From Paenibacillus sp. V4I7 (lineage in GTDB: Bacteria > Bacillota > Bacilli > Paenibacillales > NBRC-103111): a stretch of DNA of 64,000 nt. Shown piece after piece: positions 1 through 8,333 of this stretch (positions are counted from its first letter, which is position 1; each line of letters starts with the position of its first letter). The stretch is from positions 496,001 through 560,000 of the forward strand of contig NZ_JAUSZD010000002.1 of the NCBI RefSeq assembly GCF_030817275.1. The letters run 5' to 3'. A program made the translations under genes and the position numbers. Under the pieces are notes generated by a model, which made no database searches, was not told where the DNA came from, and saw only the letters and a program-made list of their open reading frames with translations.

Positions 1-1232
1 TCAGCCTGCTGTGCTCCTGCTCCCCCGAAATGGTCATGCCGAGTGTGAAAAGCTCTCCGAAGCCCAGTACACTGCGTATCTGGCTGTGGCCGGGAAGTGG
101 GCTGGAGCCGCTGATTAAGAAGTATGCGGCAGAATATCCTCAGATGGATGTCGAAATGGTTACTTTTCAATACGACGATGTGGTGCCGAGTCTCATGACC
201 TCGCTAGCAACGAAGGCTGATTCCCCCGATCTTGTTCTGTTGGAGGCTTCGCAGCTGAATCAATTAAAGCGCTTCCAGAACCAGTTCTATAACCTCTATG
301 ATTACGGCGACGAGCGAGTTCATTATCTGGACTGGAAATGGCGGCAAGCGGAAAGCAAGAATGGTGGCTTCTTGTATGCCATGCCTGTAGATATCGGGCC
401 TGTGGCACTTGCGTACCGCCATGACTTATTTCAGGAGGCCGGTTTACCAACGGAACGGGAGAAGGTGGCGGCCTATCTGTCCGATTGGGACGCGCTGGAG
501 CAAGCAGGAGTCCTATTGAAGCAGCGAACGGGGGCCGTATTATTCGATAATATAACGAATATCTTCCTTAGCTATCTCAACCAGTTTGACGGTCAATATG
601 TGCTGCCTGTGGAGCACGAATTAAGTCCTCATGTTAAGGAAGCTTGGGATCGGGCGGTGTATTTCCACAAGCATGGCCTCAGCGCCGGGTTGCCATCGCA
701 AACTTCAGCTTGGGCCGAAGGAGCGGTCAATCGAAAATTCGCCCTCGTATTGGCTCCTTCTTGGCTTCACGGCATGATGAAGAAGAATGCTCCTGCTACT
801 GCGGGCAAGTGGGATCTGACCCGGGCACCTGGTCTGCCATCCAATTTAACAGGGACGTATTTGGCGATGCCGAAGACAAGTTCATCTCCCAAAGCGGCGT
901 ATTCGCTAGCTTGCTGGTTAACGGCTCCACAGCAGCAGCTGGCGAATTTTATTGGCAGCGGGAATTTTCCTTCCACACCGGAATCGTACTCCTCTTCCGA
1001 TTTCCTGGAGGTTAACGATCCCTTTTTCAATGATGCGCCAGTTGGTCAAATTTATTCTTACACGGCGCTTCGCTACAAATCAGGCTATGATGATTACGAT
1101 TATACGACGATTGAAAGATGGATTCGCGACGGTCTTCGGCGGGTTGAATCTGACGGTGCAGATCCTGAGTTAACGTGGAAAGGGATTATGCAGCAGTTTG
1201 AGACGCTAAACCATGTAGAAGGAGGAGGCTAA
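1..1232 (+). CDS. Solute-binding lipoprotein of sugar ABC type (5' end outside window)
   Basis: The reading frame is open from base 3, so the gene begins upstream of the window. The first visible residues (SLLCSCSPEM) look like the end of a lipoprotein signal peptide with its lipobox cysteine, so only about 20 residues are missing. The rest reads as a family 1 (MalE-like) extracellular sugar-binding protein. It is clearly paralogous to the binding protein at 2534-3844: both share the WLWPG/WFWQG start, a PDL/PDI block, the QFYNLYDYG/KFYDLNEYG block and YLDWKW. It lies 4 bp upstream of a response regulator rather than permeases, so it may be a sensing partner of a membrane kinase encoded further upstream. 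That role is inference; it could also simply feed the transporter. The upstream part of the operon is not visible. Confidence 0.85.
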   Translation, partial: SLLCSCSPEMVMPSVKSSPKPSTLRIWLWPGSGLEPLIKKYAAEYPQMDVEMVTFQYDDVVPSLMTSLATKADSPDLVLLEASQLNQLKRFQNQFYNLYDYGDERVHYLDWKWRQAESKNGGFLYAMPVDIGPVALAYRHDLFQEAGLPTEREKVAAYLSDWDALEQAGVLLKQRTGAVLFDNITNIFLSYLNQFDGQYVLPVEHELSPHVKEAWDRAVYFHKHGLSAGLPSQTSAWAEGAVNRKFALVLAPSWLHGMMKKNAPATAGKWDLTRAPGLPSNLTGTYLAMPKTSSSPKAAYSLACWLTAPQQQLANFIGSGNFPSTPESYSSSDFLEVNDPFFNDAPVGQIYSYTALRYKSGYDDYDYTTIERWIRDGLRRVESDGADPELTWKGIMQQFETLNHVEGGG

Positions 1233-1236
1233 CCGC

Positions 1237-2412
1237 ATGTTTACTGTTCTGATTGTAGACGATGAAGCAAATGTACGTCTTCCAATGTGCAGAACACTGG
1301 TCCGATTCGAAGGCGTGGGTGAAGTGTTGGATGCCTCTAGCGGGTTGGAGGCGATTACTATACTGCAGCAGAGGACGGTGCAGCTCGTTATTACCGATAT
1401 CCGCATGCCGGCTGGGGACGGCTTGCAGCTTGCCGAATATATAAGGCAGCATTCACCGCAAACTGATGTGTATGTGCTGACGGGGCATGCGGAATTCGAT
1501 TATGCCATGAAAGCGATGCAGCATCAAGTGGCAGCCTACCTGCTTAAGCCTCTTTCCAAGGAGAAGCTGCTAGAAGTGTACAACGAAGCTTATGGGAACT
1601 ACCGCCGGCGAATGGAGTCCGAGCAGGTGAATGTGATCCGCAGCCGAGCCTTGCTGGAGAAACGAATGCACGACCTGCTCCACGGGGTGCCGGTGCCAAC
1701 CTTCGATGAAGGGCTAATTCCGCAATATGCCGCCATCCGGCTCGTCTCCTTCTCGACAAAGGATTTGCGGTCACTGGGGGAGACCTCGGTACGTTACTTC
1801 ATCCGGGAATGTGCCCAGGAATCGTTCAGCGGACTGGGGACGGCAGCAGTATGCGTTGAGGACCGGCTCATCACCGTGGTGCTGTTCATCGAGAACGATG
1901 ATAAAGAGGCCTGGGAGCAGCAGGTGCAGGAGATTTCGAAGTGGATGGAAGCAAAGCTCCGCATTGAAGTGAAGATAGGTCATGGCGGCTGCACCAAGGA
2001 GATAAGTGATCTTGGGTTGATGTATATGCGCAGCATGATGAGCTTGGGCTTCAATGAAATTACAAGGAAGGAAAGAGGGGACTCATTTCCGCCGATTATT
2101 AAGGCGCTTTTGAAATACGTACATAATGAATATGCCAACGAAGCGGTGAATTTGTCCGATTTTGCCCAGCAATTCCAAGTGAATGCCAATTATTTAAGCA
2201 ATTTGTTTCATCAGGAGATGGGACTCACCTATACCCAGTACTTGACGCAAATCAGGCTCACGGAGGCCAAGCGATGGCTGCGCGAGACGAACCTGAAAGT
2301 ATATGAGATATGCATAAGGGTAGGGTATAAGGACCCAGCCTATTTCAGTCGCATCTTCAAAACCTTCGTCGGTATGGCCCCCGGGGATTATCGGACGGTG
2401 GAACATTCCTGA
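1237..2412 (+). CDS. YesN-type response regulator (REC + AraC HTH)
   Basis: This is a 391-residue two-component response regulator. The N-terminal receiver domain (about 1-120) has the acidic pair D8/D9, the phosphoacceptor D54 in TDIRMP and the conserved K104 in LLKPL. A variable middle region is followed by an AraC-type double helix-turn-helix at about 285-388, ending in the typical YKDPAYFSRIFKTFVGMAPGDYR-like block. It starts 4 bp after the binding-protein stop, with GGAGGAGG just upstream, so the two are co-translated. Its partner histidine kinase should be a YesM-type enzyme upstream of the window. The sugar transporter that follows is the likely target, since this arrangement is standard in Paenibacillus; the inducer is unknown. 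Confidence 0.92.
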   Translation: MFTVLIVDDEANVRLPMCRTLVRFEGVGEVLDASSGLEAITILQQRTVQLVITDIRMPAGDGLQLAEYIRQHSPQTDVYVLTGHAEFDYAMKAMQHQVAAYLLKPLSKEKLLEVYNEAYGNYRRRMESEQVNVIRSRALLEKRMHDLLHGVPVPTFDEGLIPQYAAIRLVSFSTKDLRSLGETSVRYFIRECAQESFSGLGTAAVCVEDRLITVVLFIENDDKEAWEQQVQEISKWMEAKLRIEVKIGHGGCTKEISDLGLMYMRSMMSLGFNEITRKERGDSFPPIIKALLKYVHNEYANEAVNLSDFAQQFQVNANYLSNLFHQEMGLTYTQYLTQIRLTEAKRWLRETNLKVYEICIRVGYKDPAYFSRIFKTFVGMAPGDYRTVEHS

Positions 2413-2454
2413 GAAGAGTCCAAGAAATCGAAGATTCGTTACCTATACGAGCTG

Positions 2455-2502
2455 TAAAGTCCTGCCTATACTAAATGTAAGGACTTACTAATATGAAAGT
2501 CC
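2455..2502. promoter_or_regulatory. Candidate operator: repeated AAAGTCC/GGACTT motifs
   Basis: In the 121-bp gap before the transporter operon, TAAAGTCC (2455-2462), GGACTTA (2481-2487) and GAAAGTCC (2495-2502) form one inverted and one direct repeat. They could be binding sites for the AraC-type regulator encoded just upstream. They are short, and no clear -35/-10 pair was found, so this is only a suggestion. Confidence 0.25.
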
Positions 2503-2533
2503 AGTTGAAAATGGTGAAGGGAGCGTTTATCGA

Positions 2534-3844
2534 ATGAATTGGATGCCTAAACGCAAGTCCATGTTTCTGCTCTTGGTTTCTCTTCTTGTTCTTCTAAGTG
2601 CATGCAGCAGCAGCGGAGGAACGCAAGTCGCAGTAAAAAATGAAGCAGGTGGAAACAGCGGGAAAAAGGTTCAACTGCAAATGTGGTTTTGGCAGGGGGC
2701 ATCATTTGAAAAGATAATACCAGAGTTTAACCGCACCCATCCGAACATCGAGATTGTTCCACAGATCTATAAGTGGGAGGACGCCCATAAGAAGCTTTTG
2801 ACGGCGATGTCGGCAGGCTCGGGGGCTCCGGACATTGCGATGATCGATATTTCACAGATGGACCAATTCTTGAAGTACCCTGATAAATTTTACGACCTGA
2901 ACGAGTATGGAGCTAAGGATCTGTCCAAGGATTATCTGGATTGGAAATGGAAGCAAGGCAGCGCTGGCAGCAAGCAGCTTGGATTTCCTACGGACATCGG
3001 TCCGATGGTGCTTTACTACCGCCAAGATCTGTTCCAACAAGCCGGACTCCCTTCGGAGCCTAACGATGTTGCGGCCAAGATTAAGAATTGGGACGACTTC
3101 CTCGCTGCTGGCAAAACATTAAAGGAGAAAACAGGCGCTAGTATTTTATCCAACCCTTATGAATTATATGGTGCGATTCGCGACCAGGGCAATGAACTGT
3201 ACTTTGATAAAGACGAGAATTTGACAATGGATTCCAACCCGCAAATCAAGAAAGCGTTGGATTATTATAAGAAAGCCCGTGAAATGGGCATCGCTGGAGC
3301 TTATGACCAGAAAAATGCGCTGCAGGAGTACTCTGCCGCTCTGAATTCCGGCAAAATCGCTACGTACATCTCTGCCGCATGGGGCAAAGGCCACGTTGAA
3401 ACCCGCGCACCGGATACGAAGGGCAAATGGCGTGCAGCCAAAATTCCGGAGGGCACCGGCAACATGGGTGGTTCGTTCTTACTTATTCCGAAGGAAACGA
3501 AGAACGCCAAGGAAGCTTACACAGCTATTAGTTGGATGCTTTCACCCCAGCAGCAGTTAGAGGTATTCAAGATTTCAGGCAATTTCCCTTCGACTCCGTC
3601 GGTCTATGGCGATAAAGCGTTCACAGAGGCGGGGTATGAATTCTGGGGCAACCAGAAGCTCGGCATCTTGTTCTCCGAGGTAGCCAAGGACGTGAAGGTA
3701 CAGCGTAAAGGACCTTTCTATCAAACCGTGGAAGATATTATTAGCGATGGCATGCAGGCCGTGACGGTCGATAAGACCAAGGATCCTGACAAAGAATTCG
3801 CGGCCCTCATTGAGAAGGCCAAGACCAAATTGAAAAACAAATAG
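2534..3844 (+). CDS. Sugar ABC transporter substrate-binding lipoprotein
   Basis: This is a 436-residue extracellular solute-binding protein of family 1. The signal peptide has a basic start, a long Leu/Val core and the lipobox LLSAC with Cys24 as the lipidated residue. The mature part contains the usual features of carbohydrate-binding proteins: WFWQG near the start, PDIAMIDISQ, PTDIGPMVLYYRQDLF and a C-terminal SWMLSPQQQLEVF block. Two permease genes follow at once (5-bp gap), so it delivers substrate to that importer; an MsmX-type ATPase encoded elsewhere would power it, as none is present here. It is a paralogue of the binding protein at the window start. The substrate is probably an oligosaccharide but cannot be named from sequence. 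Confidence 0.92.
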   Translation: MNWMPKRKSMFLLLVSLLVLLSACSSSGGTQVAVKNEAGGNSGKKVQLQMWFWQGASFEKIIPEFNRTHPNIEIVPQIYKWEDAHKKLLTAMSAGSGAPDIAMIDISQMDQFLKYPDKFYDLNEYGAKDLSKDYLDWKWKQGSAGSKQLGFPTDIGPMVLYYRQDLFQQAGLPSEPNDVAAKIKNWDDFLAAGKTLKEKTGASILSNPYELYGAIRDQGNELYFDKDENLTMDSNPQIKKALDYYKKAREMGIAGAYDQKNALQEYSAALNSGKIATYISAAWGKGHVETRAPDTKGKWRAAKIPEGTGNMGGSFLLIPKETKNAKEAYTAISWMLSPQQQLEVFKISGNFPSTPSVYGDKAFTEAGYEFWGNQKLGILFSEVAKDVKVQRKGPFYQTVEDIISDGMQAVTVDKTKDPDKEFAALIEKAKTKLKNK

Positions 3845-3848
3845 GGAT

Positions 3849-4739
3849 GTGGCTGCGATGAGAGGGTTGAAGACGTATCTGGCGCCCTACCTGATGATAT
3901 CTCCATTTTATATCTTGTTTATCGTATTCGGCTTGTTTCCGATCCTGTTCTCGCTGTACCTAGCTTTCCACTCGTGGGATGGGCTCGGGCCGATGGAGTT
4001 CGTGGGACTTCGCAATTTCCGTAACCTGCTGACCGATGATCCAGATTTCTGGAAGTCGGTCGGCAACACCTTCGTCATCTGGTTTTTTTCGACCTTACCG
4101 CAGCTGTTTCTGGCACTGGTCGTCGCATTTCTGCTCAACGCCGCTTTCGTGCGGTTCAAGGACTTTTACCGAGCGGTCTATTTTCTGCCGAATATTACGT
4201 CGATTGTGGCTGTAGCCATTATTTTCGGGTCGTTCTTCGGCAGCCAATTCGGGCTGATTAATGGGCTGCTCCAGGTCGTTGGGCTGCCCCGGATTGAATG
4301 GATCAACGATCCATTCTGGGTGAAGGTCGCTGTGTCGCTCATGGTCATTTGGCGGTGGACGGGCTACAATGCCATCATTTACTTGGCCGGGCTGCAGAGT
4401 ATCCCGCATGACTTGTATGAAGCAGCTACGATTGACGGAGCGAACCGGAAGCAGCAGTTCTTCAGCATTACGCTGCCGCTGTTGAAGCCGATCATTCTGT
4501 TCACTGTGATCCTTTCGACGATTGGCGGCATGCAGTTGTTTACAGAACCCTTAATTCTAGTCGGCAATACCGGCGGGGCAACCAAAGGCGGGTTAACGCT
4601 GGTGCTGTATCTGTATAACCAAGCCTTCGGCAATCAGTTGTTCGGCTATGCTTCCGCTATCGCTTGGATGCTGTTCCTGATCATCGGTGTTTTCTCCTTC
4701 TTGAATTGGAAATTCGTTTCGAGAGGGGAGGGAATCTAA
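3849..4739 (+). CDS. Sugar ABC transporter permease (MalF/UgpA type)
   Basis: A hydrophobic protein of about 296 residues with six predicted membrane segments, the first at YLMISPFYILFIVFGLFPIL. The EAA cytoplasmic loop that contacts the ATPase is present (YEAATIDGANRKQQFFSITLP region, about residues 190-210). The annotated start is GTG at 3849; an ATG nine bases later (3858) is equally possible, because the only nearby purine-rich stretch is weak and translation is probably coupled to the preceding gene. The stop codon overlaps the start of the next permease in a TAATG junction. With 2534-3844 and 4739-5641 it forms a classic binding protein-permease-permease sugar importer lacking its own ATPase. 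Confidence 0.93.
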   Translation: MAAMRGLKTYLAPYLMISPFYILFIVFGLFPILFSLYLAFHSWDGLGPMEFVGLRNFRNLLTDDPDFWKSVGNTFVIWFFSTLPQLFLALVVAFLLNAAFVRFKDFYRAVYFLPNITSIVAVAIIFGSFFGSQFGLINGLLQVVGLPRIEWINDPFWVKVAVSLMVIWRWTGYNAIIYLAGLQSIPHDLYEAATIDGANRKQQFFSITLPLLKPIILFTVILSTIGGMQLFTEPLILVGNTGGATKGGLTLVLYLYNQAFGNQLFGYASAIAWMLFLIIGVFSFLNWKFVSRGEGI

Positions 4740-5641
4740 TGAGATCGGAATCTTCCAAAGTAACGGTCACTCGCCGAAGCAGAGATGCCGTCGCCCTAAC
4801 CAAGACCCCAGCGAAGTCCTCTTGGGCTTCAGGAACGTTCCTTATTCACATCGGGATGCTGGTCGGTACTCTATTGTCGCTATTTCCTTTTTACTGGCTG
4901 TTCGTGATGTCTACCGCAACGACTTCGGATATGTTCCGGTTTCCCCCGAGGTTTCTGCCTAGTGATCAGCTGTTGGTTAATATCGGAAAGGTTATCGATC
5001 ATGTCGGGTTTTTCCGATCGTTCGGCAACAGCTTGATCGTGGCAGGTGTACACACACTTCTGGTTCTGTTTTTTTGCTCGATGGCGGGCTTTGCCTTTGC
5101 CAAATTTTCATTTCCAGCCAAGCCGTTCCTGTTCTTCTTTCTGTTGATGACCATGATGGTGCCGCAGCAGTTGGGGCTAATTCCCCAGTTCATCATTATA
5201 CAAAAGCTGGGCTGGATCAATGATCTGAAAGCCTTGATCATCCCGGGGGCGGCGAGTGCATTTGGTATCTTCTGGATGCGGCAGTATGCGGCCTCCGTGC
5301 TGCATGATGAGCTTATCAATGCAGGACGCATTGACGGCTGTAACTCTTTTGACCTGTACTATCGTGTAGCGCTTCCGGTGCTTCGCCCGGCGTTGGCGAC
5401 CCTCGGCATCATTACGTTCCTGAACTCCTGGAATGATTATTTGTGGCCGCTCGTCGTCATCTCCGTACAGAACAAATTCACGATCCAGATGCTGATTGCC
5501 TCAATGAATGGCGTATACAGCACGGACTACTCTATGGTCATGGCCGCAACGCTGATGGCTACGGTACCGCTCATTATAGTGTTCTCAATCTTCAGTCGGC
5601 AGTTTATTGCCGGGCTTATGCAGGGGTCGGTGAAGGATTGA
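4739..5641 (+). CDS. Sugar ABC transporter permease (MalG type)
   Basis: A 300-residue inner-membrane permease of the MalG/carbohydrate-uptake family. The ATG at 4739 overlaps the stop of the previous gene and is preceded by GAGGGGAGGG, so it is preferred over an in-frame upstream codon at 4664 that would lie inside the previous gene. The first 30 residues are hydrophilic, followed by six membrane segments and the EAA-type loop NAGRIDGCNSFDLYYRVALP (about residues 199-218). The C-terminal GLMQGSVKD is typical of the family. It completes the importer encoded with 2534-4739, and the operon ends at a strong hairpin about 60 bp downstream. Confidence 0.93.
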   Translation: MRSESSKVTVTRRSRDAVALTKTPAKSSWASGTFLIHIGMLVGTLLSLFPFYWLFVMSTATTSDMFRFPPRFLPSDQLLVNIGKVIDHVGFFRSFGNSLIVAGVHTLLVLFFCSMAGFAFAKFSFPAKPFLFFFLLMTMMVPQQLGLIPQFIIIQKLGWINDLKALIIPGAASAFGIFWMRQYAASVLHDELINAGRIDGCNSFDLYYRVALPVLRPALATLGIITFLNSWNDYLWPLVVISVQNKFTIQMLIASMNGVYSTDYSMVMAATLMATVPLIIVFSIFSRQFIAGLMQGSVKD

Positions 5642-5697
5642 CAATCCGGTGAGTATGGGAGCAATCGAAGGCAGGATATAGTTGCTATTGCAGGAAG

Positions 5698-5746
5698 GGG
5701 CTGCCCCAAAAGCCATGAAAAATGGCTGAGGGATAGCCCTTTTTTT
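5698..5746. terminator. Intrinsic terminator after the sugar transporter operon
   Basis: GGGCT at 5698-5702 pairs with AGCCC at 5735-5739, and an inner AGCCAT/ATGGCT hairpin (5711-5726) extends the structure. A run of seven T follows. It ends the operon read from the left. The 5642-6061 stretch otherwise holds a candidate small RNA and the promoter of the next operon. Confidence 0.8.
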
Positions 5747-5780
5747 GCATAAAATGCGTACAAACATTCGCCCATGGTGC

Positions 5781-5880
5781 TATACTAAAAGTGACGAAAA
5801 AAGATCGGTTGGAAATCGAAGTGAAAACATCAGTTTGATAAAGTCTGTTTGGGCTTAATCGCTCAAACAGGCTTTTTTTA
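5781..5880 (+). ncRNA. Candidate small RNA with its own promoter and terminator
   Basis: An extended -10 box (TG-C-TATACT, -10 at 5781-5786) has no good -35, but would start a transcript near 5793. About 50 bases later a perfect 13-bp stem (5842-5854 with 5861-5873, two G:T pairs) is followed by seven T, giving an intrinsic terminator. The transcript would be about 85 nt. Because a terminator (5698-5746) lies upstream and the next gene has its own promoter, this unit stands alone. A 15-codon GTG frame (5791-5838) lacks a ribosome site and is not called. It could instead be just a second terminator for the left operon. Confidence 0.35.
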
Positions 5881-5935
5881 TTGGATGGAACTACTTCCCA
5901 ATGGCCTACCAATCCTTCAACCTTTGAAATTTTGA

Positions 5936-5941
5936 TATAAT
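5936..5941 (+). promoter_or_regulatory. Extended -10 promoter for the SMC operon
   Basis: TGATATAAT gives a consensus -10 (TATAAT, 5936-5941) with the upstream TG dinucleotide of extended -10 promoters. No consensus -35 sits 17 bp upstream. Transcription would start near 5948 and give a leader of about 110 nt before the preferred jetA start at 6062. Confidence 0.5.
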
Positions 5942-6061
5942 AGGCATATATTCTCAAACAGGAGCATGTGTGAATGGACCCCGCTGCATAGCAGCTGGCG
6001 GTTACTTCCCCCAAGAAATATTACCTACATACGAGCTTTGTACGATTTGGAGGCATACAGC

Positions 6062-7588
6062 ATGGATTACGTAGAAATTGGTCAGGTTATTTCCGGGTTT
6101 CGGGAACGTATGACCAAGCTGGCACTTTTTGATCCTCTTTATGAGCTTCAGAGAAAGCGGCAAACCGACCGACAAAACAAACCGATAGATTTCATGGAGC
6201 TTGGTCTGCTGACTCTGCTTTACTTTTTTGAACAGAAGTTGATGCGAAACAATAAGGCGGGTGTCAAAGACTTAGCCGAGTTTCTATTGAAGGTGACGGG
6301 GATCTTCATCGATTTGGATGAAGCCGGATTTGAGGATCTGGCCAGGCAGATCACGCAAGTATTTCGCCCAACGACAGGGAAGAAGCGGGATTTTACATTT
6401 ATGAATTGGGAAACCGGTCAGTCGGAGCATATTTACATATCGATTCTGAAAGCGAATGCCTTCGACTTAAAAACGAATACGCAGTACTACACGCTCGACG
6501 AAGATGGGTTGGAGCTTATTTTTGCGACCAAGGAGTTTTATACAGAATTTCAATTATCGATTCATCAGCTGGTGCTGCGCAAGCAATTGGAGAAGGGCGA
6601 GTTCGAAGGCGCACTGCGGCAAATTAATGAAATGCGAATTGATGTAGAAGCTTTGCAGGAGCGGATGGTCAAGCTGGAGCATGAGTTGAAAAGAAACATC
6701 GTGTCGGAAGAAACGTTCGGACGATATAAAGGACTGCTGGAAGATATTTATTTGCGCTTGCAGATGGAGAATGAAGAGTTTGAAGAACTGAGGCAATTCG
6801 TGAAGGAGACGAAGGATCGCGTTCAGGCACAAACGGTTAGACAAGCAGATCAACGGCCTTATGAGTTAATTTTACGCATATCCAATGAGCTGGAGAAAGT
6901 GCATGGCGAGCATTCGAATCTATTTCATCAGAGTATGGTATTGAAATCACATGCACTAGGCGCAGCGCAAGAATCCTTATATTATACCGGGTTGGATTCC
7001 TTTAATTTTGATCAGGATATAGCTTCTCTTATCTTTAGTACGCCACTGCCTTTGGAGACGATGAAAGGTGTGCTGGCACCGTTCCTGCCGGTTCAAGAGA
7101 CGAAGATGTGGTCGCTTTTGACGGTATGGGCTGAGCAAAATATGCTGGAAGACGGCAGCGGTCAGGAGCGGGATGACAGGTTCCTGGAACTTGGCGGAGA
7201 CAGCGACGAATATCGGTACCAGACGATGCAGAAAAAGCTGTATAAGCTTCTTATGGAGCAGCTGCTGCAAAGGATGGAAGAGCAGGGTCACGTTGAATTG
7301 AAACCGTTTATTCAATTGTTCGAAGAGAGCGAGCATGCAAGACTGCTGGGTGAGAGAGCTTTCTATGATTTCTGGATCTATCTGCATCAAAGAAGTCCGC
7401 TTCAGGCGGATGATAAGGATAAACAGCAAAATGAAGAGCAGGGTACGTTGCTGGAAGACATGTATATGCTTCTGGGAAACCGCTGTCTGGTCATCATAGA
7501 GCAAGAGGATATTATTAAGGTAAACGATAGGTTTAGCATACAGAATATGTTGATTTCATGGGGAGAACAGGATGACAATTGGACTTGA
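6062..7588 (+). CDS. jetA: JetA/MukF-like kleisin subunit of an SMC complex
   Basis: A 508-residue soluble protein with a mostly helical, charged sequence. The N-terminal 150 residues (MDYVEIGQVISGFRERM onward) fit a winged-helix region. A coiled-coil stretch at about 165-275 is rich in Glu/Leu heptads, and the C-terminal half is again globular. I place it in the JetA (Wadjet) family on overall pattern and on the operon order kleisin-small winged-helix protein-SMC ATPase. The ATG at 6062 has TGGAGG at proper spacing; an in-frame ATG at 5966 lacks a spaced ribosome site, so the longer form (540 residues) is less likely. It overlaps the next gene by 17 bp. Its role would be to bridge the ATPase heads of the SMC dimer. 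A type III Wadjet resemblance is recalled from family knowledge, not tested. Confidence 0.7.
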   Translation: MDYVEIGQVISGFRERMTKLALFDPLYELQRKRQTDRQNKPIDFMELGLLTLLYFFEQKLMRNNKAGVKDLAEFLLKVTGIFIDLDEAGFEDLARQITQVFRPTTGKKRDFTFMNWETGQSEHIYISILKANAFDLKTNTQYYTLDEDGLELIFATKEFYTEFQLSIHQLVLRKQLEKGEFEGALRQINEMRIDVEALQERMVKLEHELKRNIVSEETFGRYKGLLEDIYLRLQMENEEFEELRQFVKETKDRVQAQTVRQADQRPYELILRISNELEKVHGEHSNLFHQSMVLKSHALGAAQESLYYTGLDSFNFDQDIASLIFSTPLPLETMKGVLAPFLPVQETKMWSLLTVWAEQNMLEDGSGQERDDRFLELGGDSDEYRYQTMQKKLYKLLMEQLLQRMEEQGHVELKPFIQLFEESEHARLLGERAFYDFWIYLHQRSPLQADDKDKQQNEEQGTLLEDMYMLLGNRCLVIIEQEDIIKVNDRFSIQNMLISWGEQDDNWT

Positions 7589-8333
7589 AAATGGGACAGT
7601 AATGAGAGCTTTTCGCATCTATACCTTGCTCGCTCGCGATAACGCTGCCAGCAAAGAATGGCTCCAAGAATACATGGCGGACGATGTGGTGCGTGGGCTT
7701 GTGGATCAATTCGCGCGTGAAGTCGATTGTGTGACGGTTATTGCCGGCGAACAGCTGTATATGATACCGGAGACACGGCTATCGCCTTTTCATATGAACA
7801 ACGAAGTGATTAAACGTACCTATTTGCGGGCGAATGCCGTGAATGCGGATCTATATCTGATGTATGTCAGCATCATTGTGTTGATTGGGGCCTTTTATGA
7901 CAGCTACCAAACGATGGAGCCAACGAGAAGCTTTATCGGAATTGAAGAGTGGACGGAGCTTGTGAATGAGCGAATAGCGTTATTGAAGACGCATCCTGAA
8001 GCTGAATTAAGAGAGATGGAGAAGGAATTTTCCTATAACTGGACAGCCTTGATTGAAAAATGGAGTGCCATGGACGATATCAAGGAAACAGCTGCGAGGC
8101 AAAGCGGGAATACGATTAGCAGGGTTAGCTTTATGGATTCTGTCCGCAAGTTTCTGGTCGCCCAAGAGTTAGTGATCGATATTGGCAACCAGGAAATTAC
8201 GTTAACCGAAAAGGCCAAAGTAGTTGTTCAGCGTTATTTTATGGAGCTGGAATATAACCGTGGCATTTTGGAGTTTTTATATCAAAGCGATGCAAATGAG
8301 GGGGAGGGAAGCGAACATGCCAGCCATCTCTAA
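7572..8333 (+). CDS. jetB: JetB/MukE-like subunit of an SMC complex
   Basis: A 253-residue protein, the size and position expected of a MukE/JetB subunit (a tandem winged-helix protein that binds the kleisin). It opens with MRAFRIYTLLARDNAASKE after a short leader and carries helices and a late FLVAQELVIDIGNQEITLTEKAK block typical of a winged helix. Translation is coupled at both ends: its start overlaps jetA by 17 bp, with GGGGAGAACAGG just before the ATG, and its end overlaps jetC by 17 bp. An ATG at 7602 is an alternative start. The family call (DUF6063/JetB-like) depends largely on context; the sequence alone gives no catalytic motif. Confidence 0.65.
   Translation: MTIGLENGTVMRAFRIYTLLARDNAASKEWLQEYMADDVVRGLVDQFAREVDCVTVIAGEQLYMIPETRLSPFHMNNEVIKRTYLRANAVNADLYLMYVSIIVLIGAFYDSYQTMEPTRSFIGIEEWTELVNERIALLKTHPEAELREMEKEFSYNWTALIEKWSAMDDIKETAARQSGNTISRVSFMDSVRKFLVAQELVIDIGNQEITLTEKAKVVVQRYFMELEYNRGILEFLYQSDANEGEGSEHASHL

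Noticed and set aside
5966..6061. Longer start for the JetA-like gene at 5966
   Set aside because: The ATG is only one base after AGGAG and would lie about 18 bases from the transcription start; the ATG at 6062 has a properly spaced TGGAGG.
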